Positions 8,266 through 17,981 of a stretch of DNA of 64,000 bases are shown here, one piece after another. The stretch covers positions 2,052,587 through 2,116,586 of the forward strand of contig NZ_LN907827.1 in assembly GCF_001517405.1 (NCBI RefSeq). Direction: 5' to 3'. The position numbers were made by a program, and so were the translations under genes. The notes beneath the pieces are model-generated. The model had not been told where the DNA came from and made no database searches. It saw only the letters and a program-made list of their open reading frames with translations. Source of the DNA: Duffyella gerundensis. GTDB taxonomy: Bacteria; Pseudomonadota; Gammaproteobacteria; Enterobacterales; Enterobacteriaceae. Each line of letters opens with the position of its first letter. Position 1 is the stretch's first letter.

Positions 8266-10200
8266 ATGTTCCAGGATAACCCGCTGCTCGCGCAGCTTAA
8301 AGAGAAGCTCCACGCGCAGACGCCTCGTGTGGAAGGTGTGGTAAAAGGTACCGAAAAAGGTTTCGGATTTTTAGAAGTAGATGCGCAAAAAAGCTACTTC
8401 ATTCCACCACCGCAAATGAAAAAGGTGATGCACGGTGACCGCGTCGCGGCGGTGATCCAGACGGATAAAGATCGTGAAATCGCTGAACCCGAAAAACTGA
8501 TTGAGCCTTTTCTGACGCGCTTTGTTGGCCGTATCCAGAAAAAAGACGATCGCCTCTCCATCGTTCCCGATCATCCTTTATTAAAGGATGCGATTTCCTG
8601 TCGTCCCGATCGCGGTGTAAAGCACGATTTTCAGGCGGGCGACTGGGCGGTTGCCGAAATGCGCCGTCATCCGCTGAAAGGCGATCGGGGCTTCTACGCT
8701 GAGCTCACCGAGTTCATTATCGAAGGCGACAATCATCTGGCACCGTGGTGGGTGACACTGTCACGTCATAACCTTGAACGCGAAGCGCCAAGCGTCGGCT
8801 TTGGCGATATGCTGGATGAACAGCTGACCCGCGAAGATCTTACCGCACTGGATTTCGTCACCATTGACAGCGCCAGCACGGAAGATATGGATGATGCGCT
8901 GTATGTGGAAGCGCTGGATGAGGGTGCCCTCAAGCTGACCATCGCCATTGCCGATCCTACCGCCTACGTGGCGGAAGGCAGCGCGCTGGATGCGCTGGCC
9001 GCAGAACGCGCGTTCACCAACTATTTACCGGGCTTCAATATTCCGATGTTGCCGCGTGAGCTGAGCGATAACGTCTGCTCGCTGCGCGCCAACGAACGTC
9101 GTCCGGCGCTGGTGTGCCGTGTCACCATCGCTAAAGATGGCACACTCGGCGACGATGTTGCCTTCTCCGCCGCGTGGATTGAATCGAAAGCTAAGCTGGT
9201 GTACGACAACGTTTCTGACTGGCTGGAAAACAGCGGTGAATGGCAACCGGAGAGCGACGCGATTGCTCAGCAGATTCGTCTGCTGCACGCCGTTTGTCTG
9301 GCCCGCAGCGAATGGCGTAAAACCCACGCGCTGGTGTTTAAAGATCGCCCCGATTACCGCTTTGTGCTGGGTGAAAAAGGCGAAGTGCTGGATATCGTTG
9401 CCGAACCGCGCCGTATTGCCAACCGCATTGTGGAAGAGGCGATGATCACCGCCAACGTCTGCGCCGCGAAGGTGCTGCGTGAGAAACTCGGCTTTGGTAT
9501 CTACAACGTGCATCTGGGCTTTGATGCTGCCAACGCTGAATTGGCGGCGGCGGTGCTGGCCAATCATGGCGTAACGGCCGATCCGCAGGCTATCGCCACG
9601 CTGGAAGGTTTCCGCGTATTGCGCCGCGAACTGGATGCCCAGCCAACGCAGTTCCTTGACAGCCGTATTCGTCGCTTCCAGTCGTTTGCTGAAATCAGCA
9701 CCGAACCCGGCCCGCACTTTGGCCTTGGTCTGGAAGCATACGCAACCTGGACCTCACCGATTCGTAAATTTGGCGACATGGTCAACCATCGTCTGCTGAA
9801 AGCGATCGTGCGTGGCGAACAGGCGCAGCGTCCGGCTGATGATATCACCCTGAAAATGGGTGAACGTCGTCGTCTGGGCCGCATGGCCGAGCGCGATGTC
9901 GGCGACTGGCTCTATGCTCGTTACCTGCAGAAAGCTGCCGGTACCGATCAGAAGTTCAGCGCAGAAATTATCGATGTTTCCCGTGGCGGTATGCGTGTTC
10001 GCCTGCTGGATATCGGCGCCGTAGCCTTTATTCCTGCCCCTTTCCTGCACAGCGTGCGTGATGAACTGGTTTGCAGCCAGGAAAACGGCACCGTGCAGAT
10101 CAAAGGCGAAGTGGCCTATCGCGTGACGGATGTGATTGACGTGACCATCGCTGAAGTGCGCATGGAAACGCGTAGCGTTGTCGCGCGGCCAGCCGCATAA
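8266..10200 (+). CDS. rnb: exoribonuclease II (RNase II)
   Basis: 644 residues, the same length as E. coli RNase II and nearly identical at the N-terminus ([12 protein letters not shown]). It degrades single-stranded RNA 3' to 5' processively. Order: two cold-shock RNA-binding domains (~20-170), the RNB catalytic domain (~190-520) with the acidic cluster [12 protein letters not shown] that binds Mg2+, and a C-terminal S1 domain (~560-640). The start is fixed by homology; the ribosome site upstream is weak. It is monocistronic with terminators on both sides. In E. coli pdeR is next to rnb; here cstA and ybdD lie between them. Confidence 0.98.
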   Translation: MFQDNPLLAQLKEKLHAQTPRVEGVVKGTEKGFGFLEVDAQKSYFIPPPQMKKVMHGDRVAAVIQTDKDREIAEPEKLIEPFLTRFVGRIQKKDDRLSIVPDHPLLKDAISCRPDRGVKHDFQAGDWAVAEMRRHPLKGDRGFYAELTEFIIEGDNHLAPWWVTLSRHNLEREAPSVGFGDMLDEQLTREDLTALDFVTIDSASTEDMDDALYVEALDEGALKLTIAIADPTAYVAEGSALDALAAERAFTNYLPGFNIPMLPRELSDNVCSLRANERRPALVCRVTIAKDGTLGDDVAFSAAWIESKAKLVYDNVSDWLENSGEWQPESDAIAQQIRLLHAVCLARSEWRKTHALVFKDRPDYRFVLGEKGEVLDIVAEPRRIANRIVEEAMITANVCAAKVLREKLGFGIYNVHLGFDAANAELAAAVLANHGVTADPQAIATLEGFRVLRRELDAQPTQFLDSRIRRFQSFAEISTEPGPHFGLGLEAYATWTSPIRKFGDMVNHRLLKAIVRGEQAQRPADDITLKMGERRRLGRMAERDVGDWLYARYLQKAAGTDQKFSAEIIDVSRGGMRVRLLDIGAVAFIPAPFLHSVRDELVCSQENGTVQIKGEVAYRVTDVIDVTIAEVRMETRSVVARPAA

Positions 10201-10209
10201 AGACCTTCC

Positions 10210-10238
10210 CTGCGGGACAGCCCTGTCCCGCAGTTTTT
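10210..10238 (+). terminator. intrinsic terminator after rnb
   Basis: An 11-bp stem, CTGCGGGACAG with its complement at 10223-10233, has a minimal loop and is followed by five Ts. Confidence 0.92.
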
Positions 10239-10369
10239 CATCCCGCTCTGTGAAATTCGCTTTGCCGCTCACACTTCTCCTCTGATTCACTTTCCTTAAC
10301 AAACTATTACATTACTTTTAACTTGTTGTTTATCTGATGGCCTTTTTTGGTTTCAACAAGGAGTGGGTT

Positions 10370-12436
10370 ATGCAAAACGTCAAAACCGGCGTTATCTGGT
10401 TAGCGGTGGCGTTAGTGGGAGGATTCGCTTTTGCGATGCTGGCGCTGAGCCGCGGCGAACATGTGAACGCCGTCTGGCTGGTGGTGGCCTCCGTGGCCTG
10501 TTACAGCATCGCTTATCGTTTTTACAGTCGTTTTATCGCCAAAAATATTTTCGAGCTGGACGATCGGCGCCGTACCCCTGCGGAACGGCTGAACGACGGT
10601 CTGGATTATGTACCGACCAATAAATGGGTGCTGTTTGGCCACCATTTTGCCGCCATCGCCGGTGCCGGTCCGCTGGTCGGCCCGATTCTGGCCGCACAGA
10701 TGGGCTTTTTACCCGGCACTATCTGGATTTTAGTCGGCGTGATGCTGGCCGGTGCGGTACAGGATTTTCTGATCCTGTTTATCTCTACCCGCCGCGATGG
10801 CCGTTCGCTGGGTGAAATGGCGCGTCAGGAACTGGGCGCTTTCGCTGGCGTGGTGACCATGCTCGGTGCGCTGGGTGTGATGATCATTATTTTGTCGGCG
10901 CTGGCGCTGGTGGTGGTTAAAGCGCTGGCAAACAGTCCGTGGGGTCTGTTCACCATCGCGGCGACCATTCCGATTGCCCTGTTTATGGGCGTATACATGC
11001 GCTTTATTCGGCCAGGAAAAATCGCTGAGGTCTCGCTGATCGGTTTTGTCCTAATGATGGCAGCGATCATTTACGGCGGCGATATTGCACAGCATCCTTA
11101 CTGGGGCCCGTTTTTTACGCTGAAAGGCACTTCGCTGACCTGGGTGCTGGTGATTTACGGCTTTGTCGCGTCGGTGTTGCCGGTATGGCTGCTGCTGGCG
11201 CCGCGTGATTATCTCTCAACCTTCCTGAAAATCGGCGTTATCGTCGGTTTGGCTGTGGGCATCGTCTTTGCCATGCCGGAGATGAAAATGCCGGCGGTAT
11301 CGCGCTTTATTGACGGCAGCGGTCCGGTATTCTCTGGCGCGCTGTTCCCTTTCCTGTTTATTACCATCGCCTGCGGCGCGATTTCCGGCTTCCATGCGCT
11401 GGTCTCCAGCGGCACCACGCCGAAGCTGATTGAGCGCGAAAGCCACATTCGCTTTATCGGTTACGGTGCGATGCTGATGGAATCCTTTGTCGCCATCATG
11501 GCGCTGATCTGCGCTTCGGTGATTGAACCTGGCGTTTACTTCGCCATGAACTCACCGGCCGCACTGATTGGTACCACGGTTGAAACCGCTTCTCAGGCGA
11601 TTAACGGCTGGGGTTTTGTGGTGACGCCGGAGATGCTGAGCGGCATCGCCCGCGACGTCGGCGAGACGTCGATACTGTCGCGCGCCGGTGGCGCACCGAC
11701 TTTCGCCGTGGGCATGGCGCATATCATCACCGAGGTATTTAACAGCCGGGCGATGATGGCGTTCTGGTATCACTTTGCTATTTTATTTGAGGCGCTGTTT
11801 ATCCTCACCGCGGTGGATGCCGGGACCCGCGCCTGTCGCTTTATGGTGCAGGATCTGGCCGGTACCTTTATTCCGTCGATGGCCAATAACCGCTCCTGGC
11901 TGGGCAACATGGCTGGCACCACCGTGGCCGTCGCCGGTTGGGGCTTCTTTGTTTATCAGGGCGTGGTCGATCCGCTGGGCGGCATCAACACCCTGTGGCC
12001 GCTGTTTGGCATCGGTAACCAGATGCTGGCGTCGATGGCGCTGATCCTCGGCACCGTGGTGCTGTTCAAGATGAAGAAGCAGCGCTACGCCTGGGTGACC
12101 ATCCTGCCTACGGTCTGGCTGTTCATTACTTCAATGACCGCCGGCTGGCAGAAAATTTTTCACGAGAAACCGAGTATTGGCTTCCTGGCGCAGGCCAACA
12201 AGTTCAGCAAAGGTATCGATCAGGGCGTGATTATTGCACCCGCGAAAAGCGTAGCGGATATGCAAACCATCGTGCTGAGCAACCATATCAACGCGGCGCT
12301 GTGCGGCTTCTTTATGCTGGTGGCGGTAACGATGCTGGTAGCAGCGGTATTGGTGATTCGTCGGGCGCTGAGCAATCCGCAACCGAGCGTACATGAATCG
12401 CCGGTAGCGTTACGTGAGGAGGTGCGTCATGGCTAA
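10370..12436 (+). CDS. cstA: CstA-family peptide/pyruvate transporter
   Basis: 688 residues and many transmembrane segments; strong matches to E. coli CstA and its paralogue BtsT, including the shared blocks VLFGHHFAAIAGAGPLVGP, LAPRDYLSTFLKIG and FHALISSGTTPK-like. CstA proteins take up peptides under carbon starvation, while BtsT is a pyruvate importer, so the substrate is open. I chose ATG 10370 because AAGGAG sits six bases before it; an in-frame ATG at 10337 lacks a ribosome site. The end overlaps the start of ybdD. No btsSR or ypdAB-like regulator is adjacent. Confidence 0.9.
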   Translation: MQNVKTGVIWLAVALVGGFAFAMLALSRGEHVNAVWLVVASVACYSIAYRFYSRFIAKNIFELDDRRRTPAERLNDGLDYVPTNKWVLFGHHFAAIAGAGPLVGPILAAQMGFLPGTIWILVGVMLAGAVQDFLILFISTRRDGRSLGEMARQELGAFAGVVTMLGALGVMIIILSALALVVVKALANSPWGLFTIAATIPIALFMGVYMRFIRPGKIAEVSLIGFVLMMAAIIYGGDIAQHPYWGPFFTLKGTSLTWVLVIYGFVASVLPVWLLLAPRDYLSTFLKIGVIVGLAVGIVFAMPEMKMPAVSRFIDGSGPVFSGALFPFLFITIACGAISGFHALVSSGTTPKLIERESHIRFIGYGAMLMESFVAIMALICASVIEPGVYFAMNSPAALIGTTVETASQAINGWGFVVTPEMLSGIARDVGETSILSRAGGAPTFAVGMAHIITEVFNSRAMMAFWYHFAILFEALFILTAVDAGTRACRFMVQDLAGTFIPSMANNRSWLGNMAGTTVAVAGWGFFVYQGVVDPLGGINTLWPLFGIGNQMLASMALILGTVVLFKMKKQRYAWVTILPTVWLFITSMTAGWQKIFHEKPSIGFLAQANKFSKGIDQGVIIAPAKSVADMQTIVLSNHINAALCGFFMLVAVTMLVAAVLVIRRALSNPQPSVHESPVALREEVRHG

Positions 12437-12719
12437 ACTGATTTATCGGGTTGCGCGGCCTTTAGTACCGCCGGTGATTATACGCTGCCAGCAGATAGCA
12501 CCGCCGTCGCCGGAAAAACTCACCCTGCGGCTGGTGATGCAACGGCTGGCGCAGTGCTTTCGTTTAATGGTGGGCGTGCAGGATTATGGCAACTATGTGC
12601 GGCACATGCAGGCGCATCATCCGGACCAGCCGGCGATGAGTGAACGCGACTTTCATCGCTACTGTCTCGACGCGCGATTTCCTGGTAAAGGGGGCAAGCT
12701 GGGTAAGTGTCCTTGCTAG
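12429..12719 (+). CDS. ybdD: YbdD/YjiX family small protein (DUF466)
   Basis: 96 residues. The family core is present: VGVQDYGNYVRHM, HHPDQPAMSERDF and the C-terminal DARFPGKGG, ending in cysteines (KCPC). It is longer than YbdD (65) because of an added basic N-terminal stretch. ATG 12429 lies inside the last codons of cstA (8-base overlap) behind a GAGGAGG site, indicating translational coupling. Genes of this family almost always follow cstA or btsT, suggesting an accessory role in transport; the function is not known. Confidence 0.85.
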   Translation: MAKLIYRVARPLVPPVIIRCQQIAPPSPEKLTLRLVMQRLAQCFRLMVGVQDYGNYVRHMQAHHPDQPAMSERDFHRYCLDARFPGKGGKLGKCPC

Positions 12720-12724
12720 CCCTG

Positions 12725-12742
12725 GCCCCTGCGGGGGCTTTT
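12725..12742 (+). terminator. intrinsic terminator after cstA-ybdD
   Basis: GCCCC/GGGGC stem with a 4-nt loop followed by TTTTATT, directly after the ybdD stop. Confidence 0.75.
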
Positions 12743-12867
12743 ATTGTTACCCTGAGATTGTCAATAAAAATAGTTTTTAAATGCATCTTGTGCCGGGACA
12801 AGTTGACGAATACTGTTGCTGAAATAATAAGATAACTGCCTGCATTGCTTTCCCGGAGGAAGATTTC

Positions 12868-14853
12868 ATGACCGATGAACAAGGGCAAACGTTAATGTAT
12901 GCCCTTTTTGGTACCACCAGCCCTCATTGGCGCCTTACTGCAGACAGCGATGCTCTTAATTTCGCCGAGGATGAACAGGCGAAAACCAATCTTGCTATTC
13001 CCCTTACCTCTTCTCAGGCCGGGCTGCTTCGCGCCATGACGGTAATCACCTCCAGCGTCAACATCACGCTTTCACTGCGTGGCGAATATCTCGCGATGCA
13101 TTTTGTCGGCCGTAAAGTTGATCAATATACCTGGGCGGGCAGCGCGTCAGCCTGGGGCGACACCACTGCCGTGGCCAGAGATTTGACCCAGGGGCTGTCG
13201 TTTGCTGAGCAGGTTGTCTCGGAGGCAAACTCGGTAATCGTGATACTCGATCAGCGGGGAAACATTCAGCGATTTAACCGTTTGTGCGAAGAATATACCG
13301 GCCTGAAGGAACAGGAAGTTATTGGCCGTAATGTGTTTCAGCTGTTTATGACTCGCCAGGAAGCCAGCGAGTCGCGCCGCAATATTGCTGGTTTTTTCCG
13401 CGATGGCAGCTCTTACGAAGTGGAACGCTGGGTGAAGACCAAAAAAGGTCAGCGGCTGTTCCTGTTTCGCAACAAGTTTGTGCACAGCGGCAGCGGAAAA
13501 AACGAGGTTTTTCTAATCTGTTCCGGTACGGATATCACTGAAGAACGACGGGCGCAGGAACGGTTACGCGTGCTGGCCAATACCGATACGGTGACCGGCC
13601 TGCCAAACCGCAACGCGATTCACCAGCAGATTGCTCAGGTGATTGAAGCCCGCGAAAACTCTACTATTGGCGTGGTCTATCTTGACCTCGACAACTTTAA
13701 AAAAGTGAACGACGCCTACGGCCATATGTTTGGCGATCAGCTTTTACAGGCTGTTTCACTGGCTATCTTAAGCTGCCTCGATAAAAATCAGACACTTGCC
13801 CGCCTTGGCGGCGACGAGTTTCTGGTGCTGGCTGAAGATACCTCGCAGGAGAAGATGGAAGCGATGGCCACGCGGATTCTGGAGCACCTGCGCCAGCCTT
13901 TCCGCATCGGCTTAATCGAAGTCTACAGTGGCTGTTCCATCGGCATTGCGCTGTCTCCTGCTCATGGTGAAGAGCGGGAAAGCCTGATTCGTAATGCCGA
14001 TACCGCCATGTATTACGCCAAAGAGCATGGCCGTGGCCGCTATTGCCTCTTCTCGGCGGAGATGAACAAGCGGGTTTTCGAGTATGTCTGGCTCGACACC
14101 AACCTGCGTAAGGCGCTGGAACAGGATCAGCTGCTGCTGCACTATCAGCCTAAGATCGACCAGGGCGGCGCGGTCAGCAGCGTTGAAGCGCTGGTGCGCT
14201 GGAACTCACCAGAACGCGGCATGGTGTCGCCAGGGGAGTTCATCGCCTATGCCGAGGAGTCGGGTCTGATTGTGCCGCTGGGGCGCTGGGTGATGCTCAC
14301 CGCGGTGAAACAGATCGTGGAATGGCGCAAGCAAGGCATTATGTTGCGCGTTGCGGTAAACGTTTCTGCGCGCCAGCTGATCGATCAGAGCATCTACCTC
14401 GACTTACAGCAGGCGCTGCAGGAGAACGGGCTGGATGACTGCCCGATCGATATTGAGCTGACCGAAAGCTGCCTGATTGAGAATGAAGAGAAGGCGCTGA
14501 TGCTGATGAAGCAGTTTCAGCAGCTGGGTGCCGAAGTGCATCTGGATGATTTTGGTACCGGCTACTCGTCGCTGTCACAGCTGGCGCGCGTGCCTATCGA
14601 CGCCATCAAGCTGGATCAAAGCTTTGTGCGCGACGTAAACACCCAGCCGGTGGCGCAATCGCTGGTGCGCGCTATCGTTGCCGTGGCCAAGGCACTGGAG
14701 CTGAAGGTGATTGCGGAAGGCATCGAAACTGAAGCGGAAGAGACGTTCGTGATGGAAAGCGGTGTCGATGTGCGACAGGGCTACCTTTATGCGAAGCCAA
14801 TGCCCGCAGAAGATATCGGGCATTGGCTGGTTAAGCGTCCTGCCCTTGGCTAA
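12868..14853 (+). CDS. rpfR: RpfR/PdeR: DSF receptor with PAS-GGDEF-EAL
   Basis: 661 residues, exactly the length of E. coli PdeR (YciR/Gmr), and similar throughout. Residues ~1-105 correspond to the FI domain known in RpfR orthologues to bind RpfF; ~110-225 is the PAS domain that binds the fatty-acid signal in RpfR; GGDEF is intact at 314-318; EAL is intact at 440-442 with DDFGTGYSS and EGIETE. In this family DSF binding raises phosphodiesterase activity. With rpfF directly opposite, RpfR is the better name than PdeR. ATG 12868 follows CCGGAGGAAG. There is no signal or membrane segment. Confidence 0.93.
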   Translation: MTDEQGQTLMYALFGTTSPHWRLTADSDALNFAEDEQAKTNLAIPLTSSQAGLLRAMTVITSSVNITLSLRGEYLAMHFVGRKVDQYTWAGSASAWGDTTAVARDLTQGLSFAEQVVSEANSVIVILDQRGNIQRFNRLCEEYTGLKEQEVIGRNVFQLFMTRQEASESRRNIAGFFRDGSSYEVERWVKTKKGQRLFLFRNKFVHSGSGKNEVFLICSGTDITEERRAQERLRVLANTDTVTGLPNRNAIHQQIAQVIEARENSTIGVVYLDLDNFKKVNDAYGHMFGDQLLQAVSLAILSCLDKNQTLARLGGDEFLVLAEDTSQEKMEAMATRILEHLRQPFRIGLIEVYSGCSIGIALSPAHGEERESLIRNADTAMYYAKEHGRGRYCLFSAEMNKRVFEYVWLDTNLRKALEQDQLLLHYQPKIDQGGAVSSVEALVRWNSPERGMVSPGEFIAYAEESGLIVPLGRWVMLTAVKQIVEWRKQGIMLRVAVNVSARQLIDQSIYLDLQQALQENGLDDCPIDIELTESCLIENEEKALMLMKQFQQLGAEVHLDDFGTGYSSLSQLARVPIDAIKLDQSFVRDVNTQPVAQSLVRAIVAVAKALELKVIAEGIETEAEETFVMESGVDVRQGYLYAKPMPAEDIGHWLVKRPALG

Positions 14854-15720
14854 TTATCCCGCTTTACGTAACTGCGCACTGTGGCGGTTTTGCAACTGCA
14901 CCAGGCGCGTCATGTAAGCGAGGTCCTTTGGTTCAATGGTAAAGGCAAAGTCGACCCAGTCTTCGGTAATATCCATCAGCTCGGCGCGTGACAGCTGCAA
15001 CACACGCTGACGCGCTTTCAACATCGCCCTGACCCCGTTGAGCTTGGGCTGTAACGTATCGATAAAGGTACGTACCGCCCGATAGCCTTCACCGGGTTGA
15101 AACACCTTATCCACCAGGCCACGGGTTTCAAACCACTCCGCAGAGTGTGATTCCCCCTCACAAATCAGCTCTTCCGCCAGCTTCATGCCGGAACGGCGAG
15201 CCACCAGCGAATAGCCGCCCATTCCCGGAAACAGGTTAAAGGCAATTTCCGGAAAACCCATCCGTGCGTTGTTCTGCGCCAAAATAAAGTGATGCGCCAG
15301 CGCGGCCTCAAATCCACCGCCCAGTGCGCTTCCCTCAATCATCGCCAGTGACACCGCGCCGGTGTCAAAACCCCGAGCCGCCGCGTGGATGCAATCCACA
15401 CAGGCGCGCGCATACGCACGCAGCGCCTCCCGACGGTTGTTTTGGATGCAGTCAACAAAGAAGCCGAGATCGCCTCCTGCGTTGAACATCGATGGCACCA
15501 GCGACCCGGTGACCCAAAAGTCAATCTTCAGGCCCGAGCGTTGCGCGGCATAGCTCAGATTCATGATCTCTTCAATCAGAGCATGGTTAAAACTGGGACG
15601 CGGTTGCGCACGCAACATCATCCACATGGTTCGGCGGCCTTCCTCGTAATAAGCAGAAAGTTGCGTGGTTTGTCCTGCTTCGGTAAACACTCTGCATGCC
15701 GCCTGGTTTAAAACTGTCAT
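14854..15720 (-). CDS. rpfF: RpfF: DSF-family fatty-acid signal synthase
   Basis: 288 residues of the crotonase fold, matching Xanthomonas RpfF (289) over its length: MFNAGGDL, EGSALGGGFEAAL and the MGFPEIAFNLFPGMGGYS block. The two catalytic glutamates of RpfF are present as E138 and E158, with the same 20-residue spacing as E141/E161 of Xanthomonas. Such enzymes convert 3-hydroxyacyl-ACP to cis-2-unsaturated fatty-acid signals. ATG 15720 follows a GAGAGG site. The stop touches the rpfR stop with no base between. E. coli lacks this gene. A generic enoyl-CoA hydratase is less likely given the motif match. Confidence 0.92.
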   Translation of the reverse strand: MTVLNQAACRVFTEAGQTTQLSAYYEEGRRTMWMMLRAQPRPSFNHALIEEIMNLSYAAQRSGLKIDFWVTGSLVPSMFNAGGDLGFFVDCIQNNRREALRAYARACVDCIHAAARGFDTGAVSLAMIEGSALGGGFEAALAHHFILAQNNARMGFPEIAFNLFPGMGGYSLVARRSGMKLAEELICEGESHSAEWFETRGLVDKVFQPGEGYRAVRTFIDTLQPKLNGVRAMLKARQRVLQLSRAELMDITEDWVDFAFTIEPKDLAYMTRLVQLQNRHSAQLRKAG

Positions 15721-15728
15721 AATGGTAT

Positions 15729-15776
15729 CCTCTCGTTATATGAATGCGTTAACCGCAACACCAGCGTAAACGAGAG
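15729..15776 (-). promoter_or_regulatory. inverted repeat overlapping the rpfF ribosome site
   Basis: CTCTCGTT (15730-15737) and AACGAGAG (15769-15776) are exact complements 31 bases apart. In the minus-strand transcript the inner arm contains the GAGAGG ribosome site of rpfF, so pairing would block translation initiation, provided transcription starts upstream of 15776. Confidence 0.4.
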
Positions 15777-15812
15777 TGAGGCCAAACTTAATAAGAGTAA
15801 GATTTTTAAGAA

Positions 15813-15847
15813 AAAACCGTGCTAAATCGCTGACTTAGCACGGTTTT
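15813..15847 (-). terminator. intrinsic terminator after kdgT
   Basis: A 13-bp perfect stem (15813-15825 with 15835-15847) with a 9-nt loop; on the minus strand it is followed by a T-rich run. It lies 16 bases past the kdgT stop. Confidence 0.9.
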
Positions 15848-15862
15848 AAAACATTAGCGCGG

Positions 15863-16846
15863 CTATTTTATTGCGGCATGCTGCGCCGAGGCCACTTGCA
15901 GACGCTTAATGCGTCGTGAATAGAGCGCGGTGAGTATCGGCACTAAAATCGAGGTGACAATCACCGAGGTCGCGACCAGTGCGGTGGCAGCGGGCGCTAC
16001 CGCCTTAAACTGTGGCAACATTTCAGCAATCAGCACCGGCGTGGCTACCGCGGCGCCAGCGGAACTGGAGGCAGCGATGCCCGCCGTGCCGTCACCGCCG
16101 CCAATCCAGCGGTCGGCGAAAATCAGTGGGATGCCAGTGACCACAATTACCGCCAGGCCGAGCATGATACCGAGCAGACCGGTCTGTGCGATGACCGTAA
16201 GATCGATGGTGTTGCCAAGGGCGAAGGCGAAGAAAGGGATCAGCGTCTGAATCGCCTTGCTGAAAAACTCGCGCAGTTCAGGATCGATATTGCCCAGCGT
16301 GAAGCCAATCACAAATGGCAGCACCGCGCCGACAAACACATGTGGTTCAAAAGAGGCGATACCGGCGGTGCCGAGGATTACCATGGTCATCAGCGGGCCC
16401 GATTCCAGCGACATCAGGACAAAGGCGCCCGCCTCTTCTTTGGTGCCATATTGTTGCATCACCGAGGCGTACAGGCCGCCGTTGGTCATGTCCATTGCCG
16501 CAACCAGCGCCAGGGTGGACAACCCCGCCAGCATACCGACCTCAAAGCCATTCTCTGGAATCAATCGCGATGCAACCGCAGCGACGATCCAGGCCACGGC
16601 AATTTTTGTCACCACCAGCGTACCGGATTTGCGTAGTACGGTGCCGGTAGCACTGAGCTTGATCGACGCGCCCATGCAGAAAAACCATACCGCCAGAATC
16701 GGTACCGTGCCGCCAATCAGGCCGTTGGTAAATGAGCCAAAATATTTGCCGGCACCGGGCGCAAGCGTGTGGCAGAGAGCGCCAAGGAAAAGCGGCACTA
16801 ACATCATGCCGCCAGGGATTTTGTCAATCGCGCGTTTGATATGCAT
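15863..16846 (-). CDS. kdgT: 2-keto-3-deoxygluconate permease
   Basis: 327 residues, same length and very high similarity to E. coli KdgT ([42 protein letters not shown]). About ten membrane segments. It imports 2-keto-3-deoxy-D-gluconate by proton symport, a step in pectin and hexuronate use. ATG 16846 is chosen because AAGGTG lies about eight bases upstream and because it matches the family start; an upstream in-frame ATG at 16939 has no support. A KdgR-like operator sits at 16957-16980 and a terminator follows the gene. Confidence 0.96.
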   Translation of the reverse strand: MHIKRAIDKIPGGMMLVPLFLGALCHTLAPGAGKYFGSFTNGLIGGTVPILAVWFFCMGASIKLSATGTVLRKSGTLVVTKIAVAWIVAAVASRLIPENGFEVGMLAGLSTLALVAAMDMTNGGLYASVMQQYGTKEEAGAFVLMSLESGPLMTMVILGTAGIASFEPHVFVGAVLPFVIGFTLGNIDPELREFFSKAIQTLIPFFAFALGNTIDLTVIAQTGLLGIMLGLAVIVVTGIPLIFADRWIGGGDGTAGIAASSSAGAAVATPVLIAEMLPQFKAVAPAATALVATSVIVTSILVPILTALYSRRIKRLQVASAQHAAIK

Positions 16847-16956
16847 TTTGTTTTCACCTTGATTCAGCAAGACGAAGTCGTCGGTTGCAGAGGCCCGGAT
16901 GGGCGGTGAAAGCAAGATAGCGGAATAGTCACGCTGCAAAAGTGATCTGGTCGATA

Positions 16957-16980
16957 TTTTTAAAACAACGTTTCATTTTT
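16957..16980. promoter_or_regulatory. KdgR-type operator upstream of kdgT
   Basis: On the minus strand the core reads ATGAAACGTTGTTTTA, close to the KdgR consensus, a near-palindrome of TGAAAC and GTTTCA. It lies 110-134 bases upstream of the kdgT start, as expected for repression relieved by KDG. Match judged by eye. Confidence 0.65.
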
Positions 16981-17006
16981 ATAGATCTGCCATTTTGAAA
17001 GGCAAA

Positions 17007-17708
17007 TCACTCCTTTTGACCGTACCAGGCATCTTTGCCGTGCTTGCGCAAATAGTGCTTATCCAGCAGTGCCGGATTGATGGCGGGCAGCTGCGGCGTC
17101 AGTTGCTGGCTGAACAGAGCCATGTAGGCCACCTCTTCCAGCACTACCGCGCTATGCACCGCATCCTGCGCACTTTTTCCCCAGGCAAAAGGCCCGTGTG
17201 AATTGACCAGCACAGCGGGAATCGCCAGCGGATCGATCTGCCGTTCGCGCAGCGTCTCAATGATCACCTGCCCGGTTTGCCACTCATAGCGCTCAATGAT
17301 TTCATCATCACGCATGGCACGTGAACAGGGAATGGTGCCGTAAAAATCATCGGCGTGCGTGGTGCCCCAGGCAGGAATATCGCGTCCGGCCTGTGCCCAG
17401 ATGGTCGCATGTCGGGAATGGGTATGGACAATTCCGCCTGCTTCTGGCCAGGCCAGATAGAGTGCACGATGGGTATCGGTATCAGAAGAAGGACGTTTTG
17501 TGCCCTCCACTACGCGGCCGGTTTCCACTTCAACCACCACCATGTCGGCTTCCGTCATCTCACTGTATTTCACACCAGAGGGTTTGATCACCATCAGCCC
17601 AGAGGCGCGGTCTATCTCGCTAACGTTACCCCAGGTAAAGGTCACCAGATTGTGCTCCGGTAAGGCCAGATTTGCCTCGAGCACCTGCTTTTTCAGTTGT
17701 TCCAGCAT
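17007..17708 (-). CDS. araD: L-ribulose-5-phosphate 4-epimerase
   Basis: 233 residues, closest to E. coli AraD (231): [17 protein letters not shown], the substrate loop KPSGV, and metal-binding histidines in HTHSRHAT and in SHGPFAWG. It converts L-ribulose 5-phosphate to D-xylulose 5-phosphate using a divalent metal. ATG 17708 is preceded by AAGGAGA. No araB or araA is adjacent. The paralogues SgbE and UlaF catalyse the same reaction in other pathways, so the physiological pathway could differ, but the sequence looks most like AraD and an AraC-like half-site lies upstream. Confidence 0.88.
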   Translation of the reverse strand: MLEQLKKQVLEANLALPEHNLVTFTWGNVSEIDRASGLMVIKPSGVKYSEMTEADMVVVEVETGRVVEGTKRPSSDTDTHRALYLAWPEAGGIVHTHSRHATIWAQAGRDIPAWGTTHADDFYGTIPCSRAMRDDEIIERYEWQTGQVIIETLRERQIDPLAIPAVLVNSHGPFAWGKSAQDAVHSAVVLEEVAYMALFSQQLTPQLPAINPALLDKHYLRKHGKDAWYGQKE

Positions 17709-17764
17709 CCTGTTTCTCCTTGCAAATAAACAGCAACAGTGTTGCCTGAAGCGAGCCTGGAGAA

Positions 17765-17781
17765 TATGGATTGACTGGCTG
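17765..17781 (-). promoter_or_regulatory. possible AraC half-site upstream of araD
   Basis: On the minus strand it reads CAGC-N7-TCCATA, one mismatch from the AraC I1 pattern TAGC-N7-TCCATA, 57-73 bases upstream of the araD start. A second, weaker direct repeat is not convincing. Confidence 0.4.
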
Positions 17782-17981
17782 TAATGCCGTCGGAAAGTCG
17801 CTGATGAGAGGAAACTGTGATGGAAATTGAGAGTTTTTAACCTGTTCAGGCGAAACGGAAAACCTACAATACTCGGGTCAGCTACCTGTGCACAGGACAT
17901 GACATTATCGCGTTATGCCTTGCTTATGCGCACATAATGAAAAATTATACACAGAGCGGAATAAGAGAAACAGAAGACCAT

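Noticed and set aside
10250..10273. TGTGA ... TCACA upstream of cstA as a CRP site
   Set aside because: The half-sites are 14 bases apart rather than 6, so it does not fit CRP binding.
15863..16939. Longer kdgT frame starting at 16939
   Set aside because: The extra 31 residues are not part of the family, cover the putative KdgR region and lack a ribosome site; ATG 16846 has AAGGTG.
17709..17900. Extra 64 residues at the N-terminus of AraD
   Set aside because: They do not resemble the family, and ATG 17708 has an AAGGAGA site.
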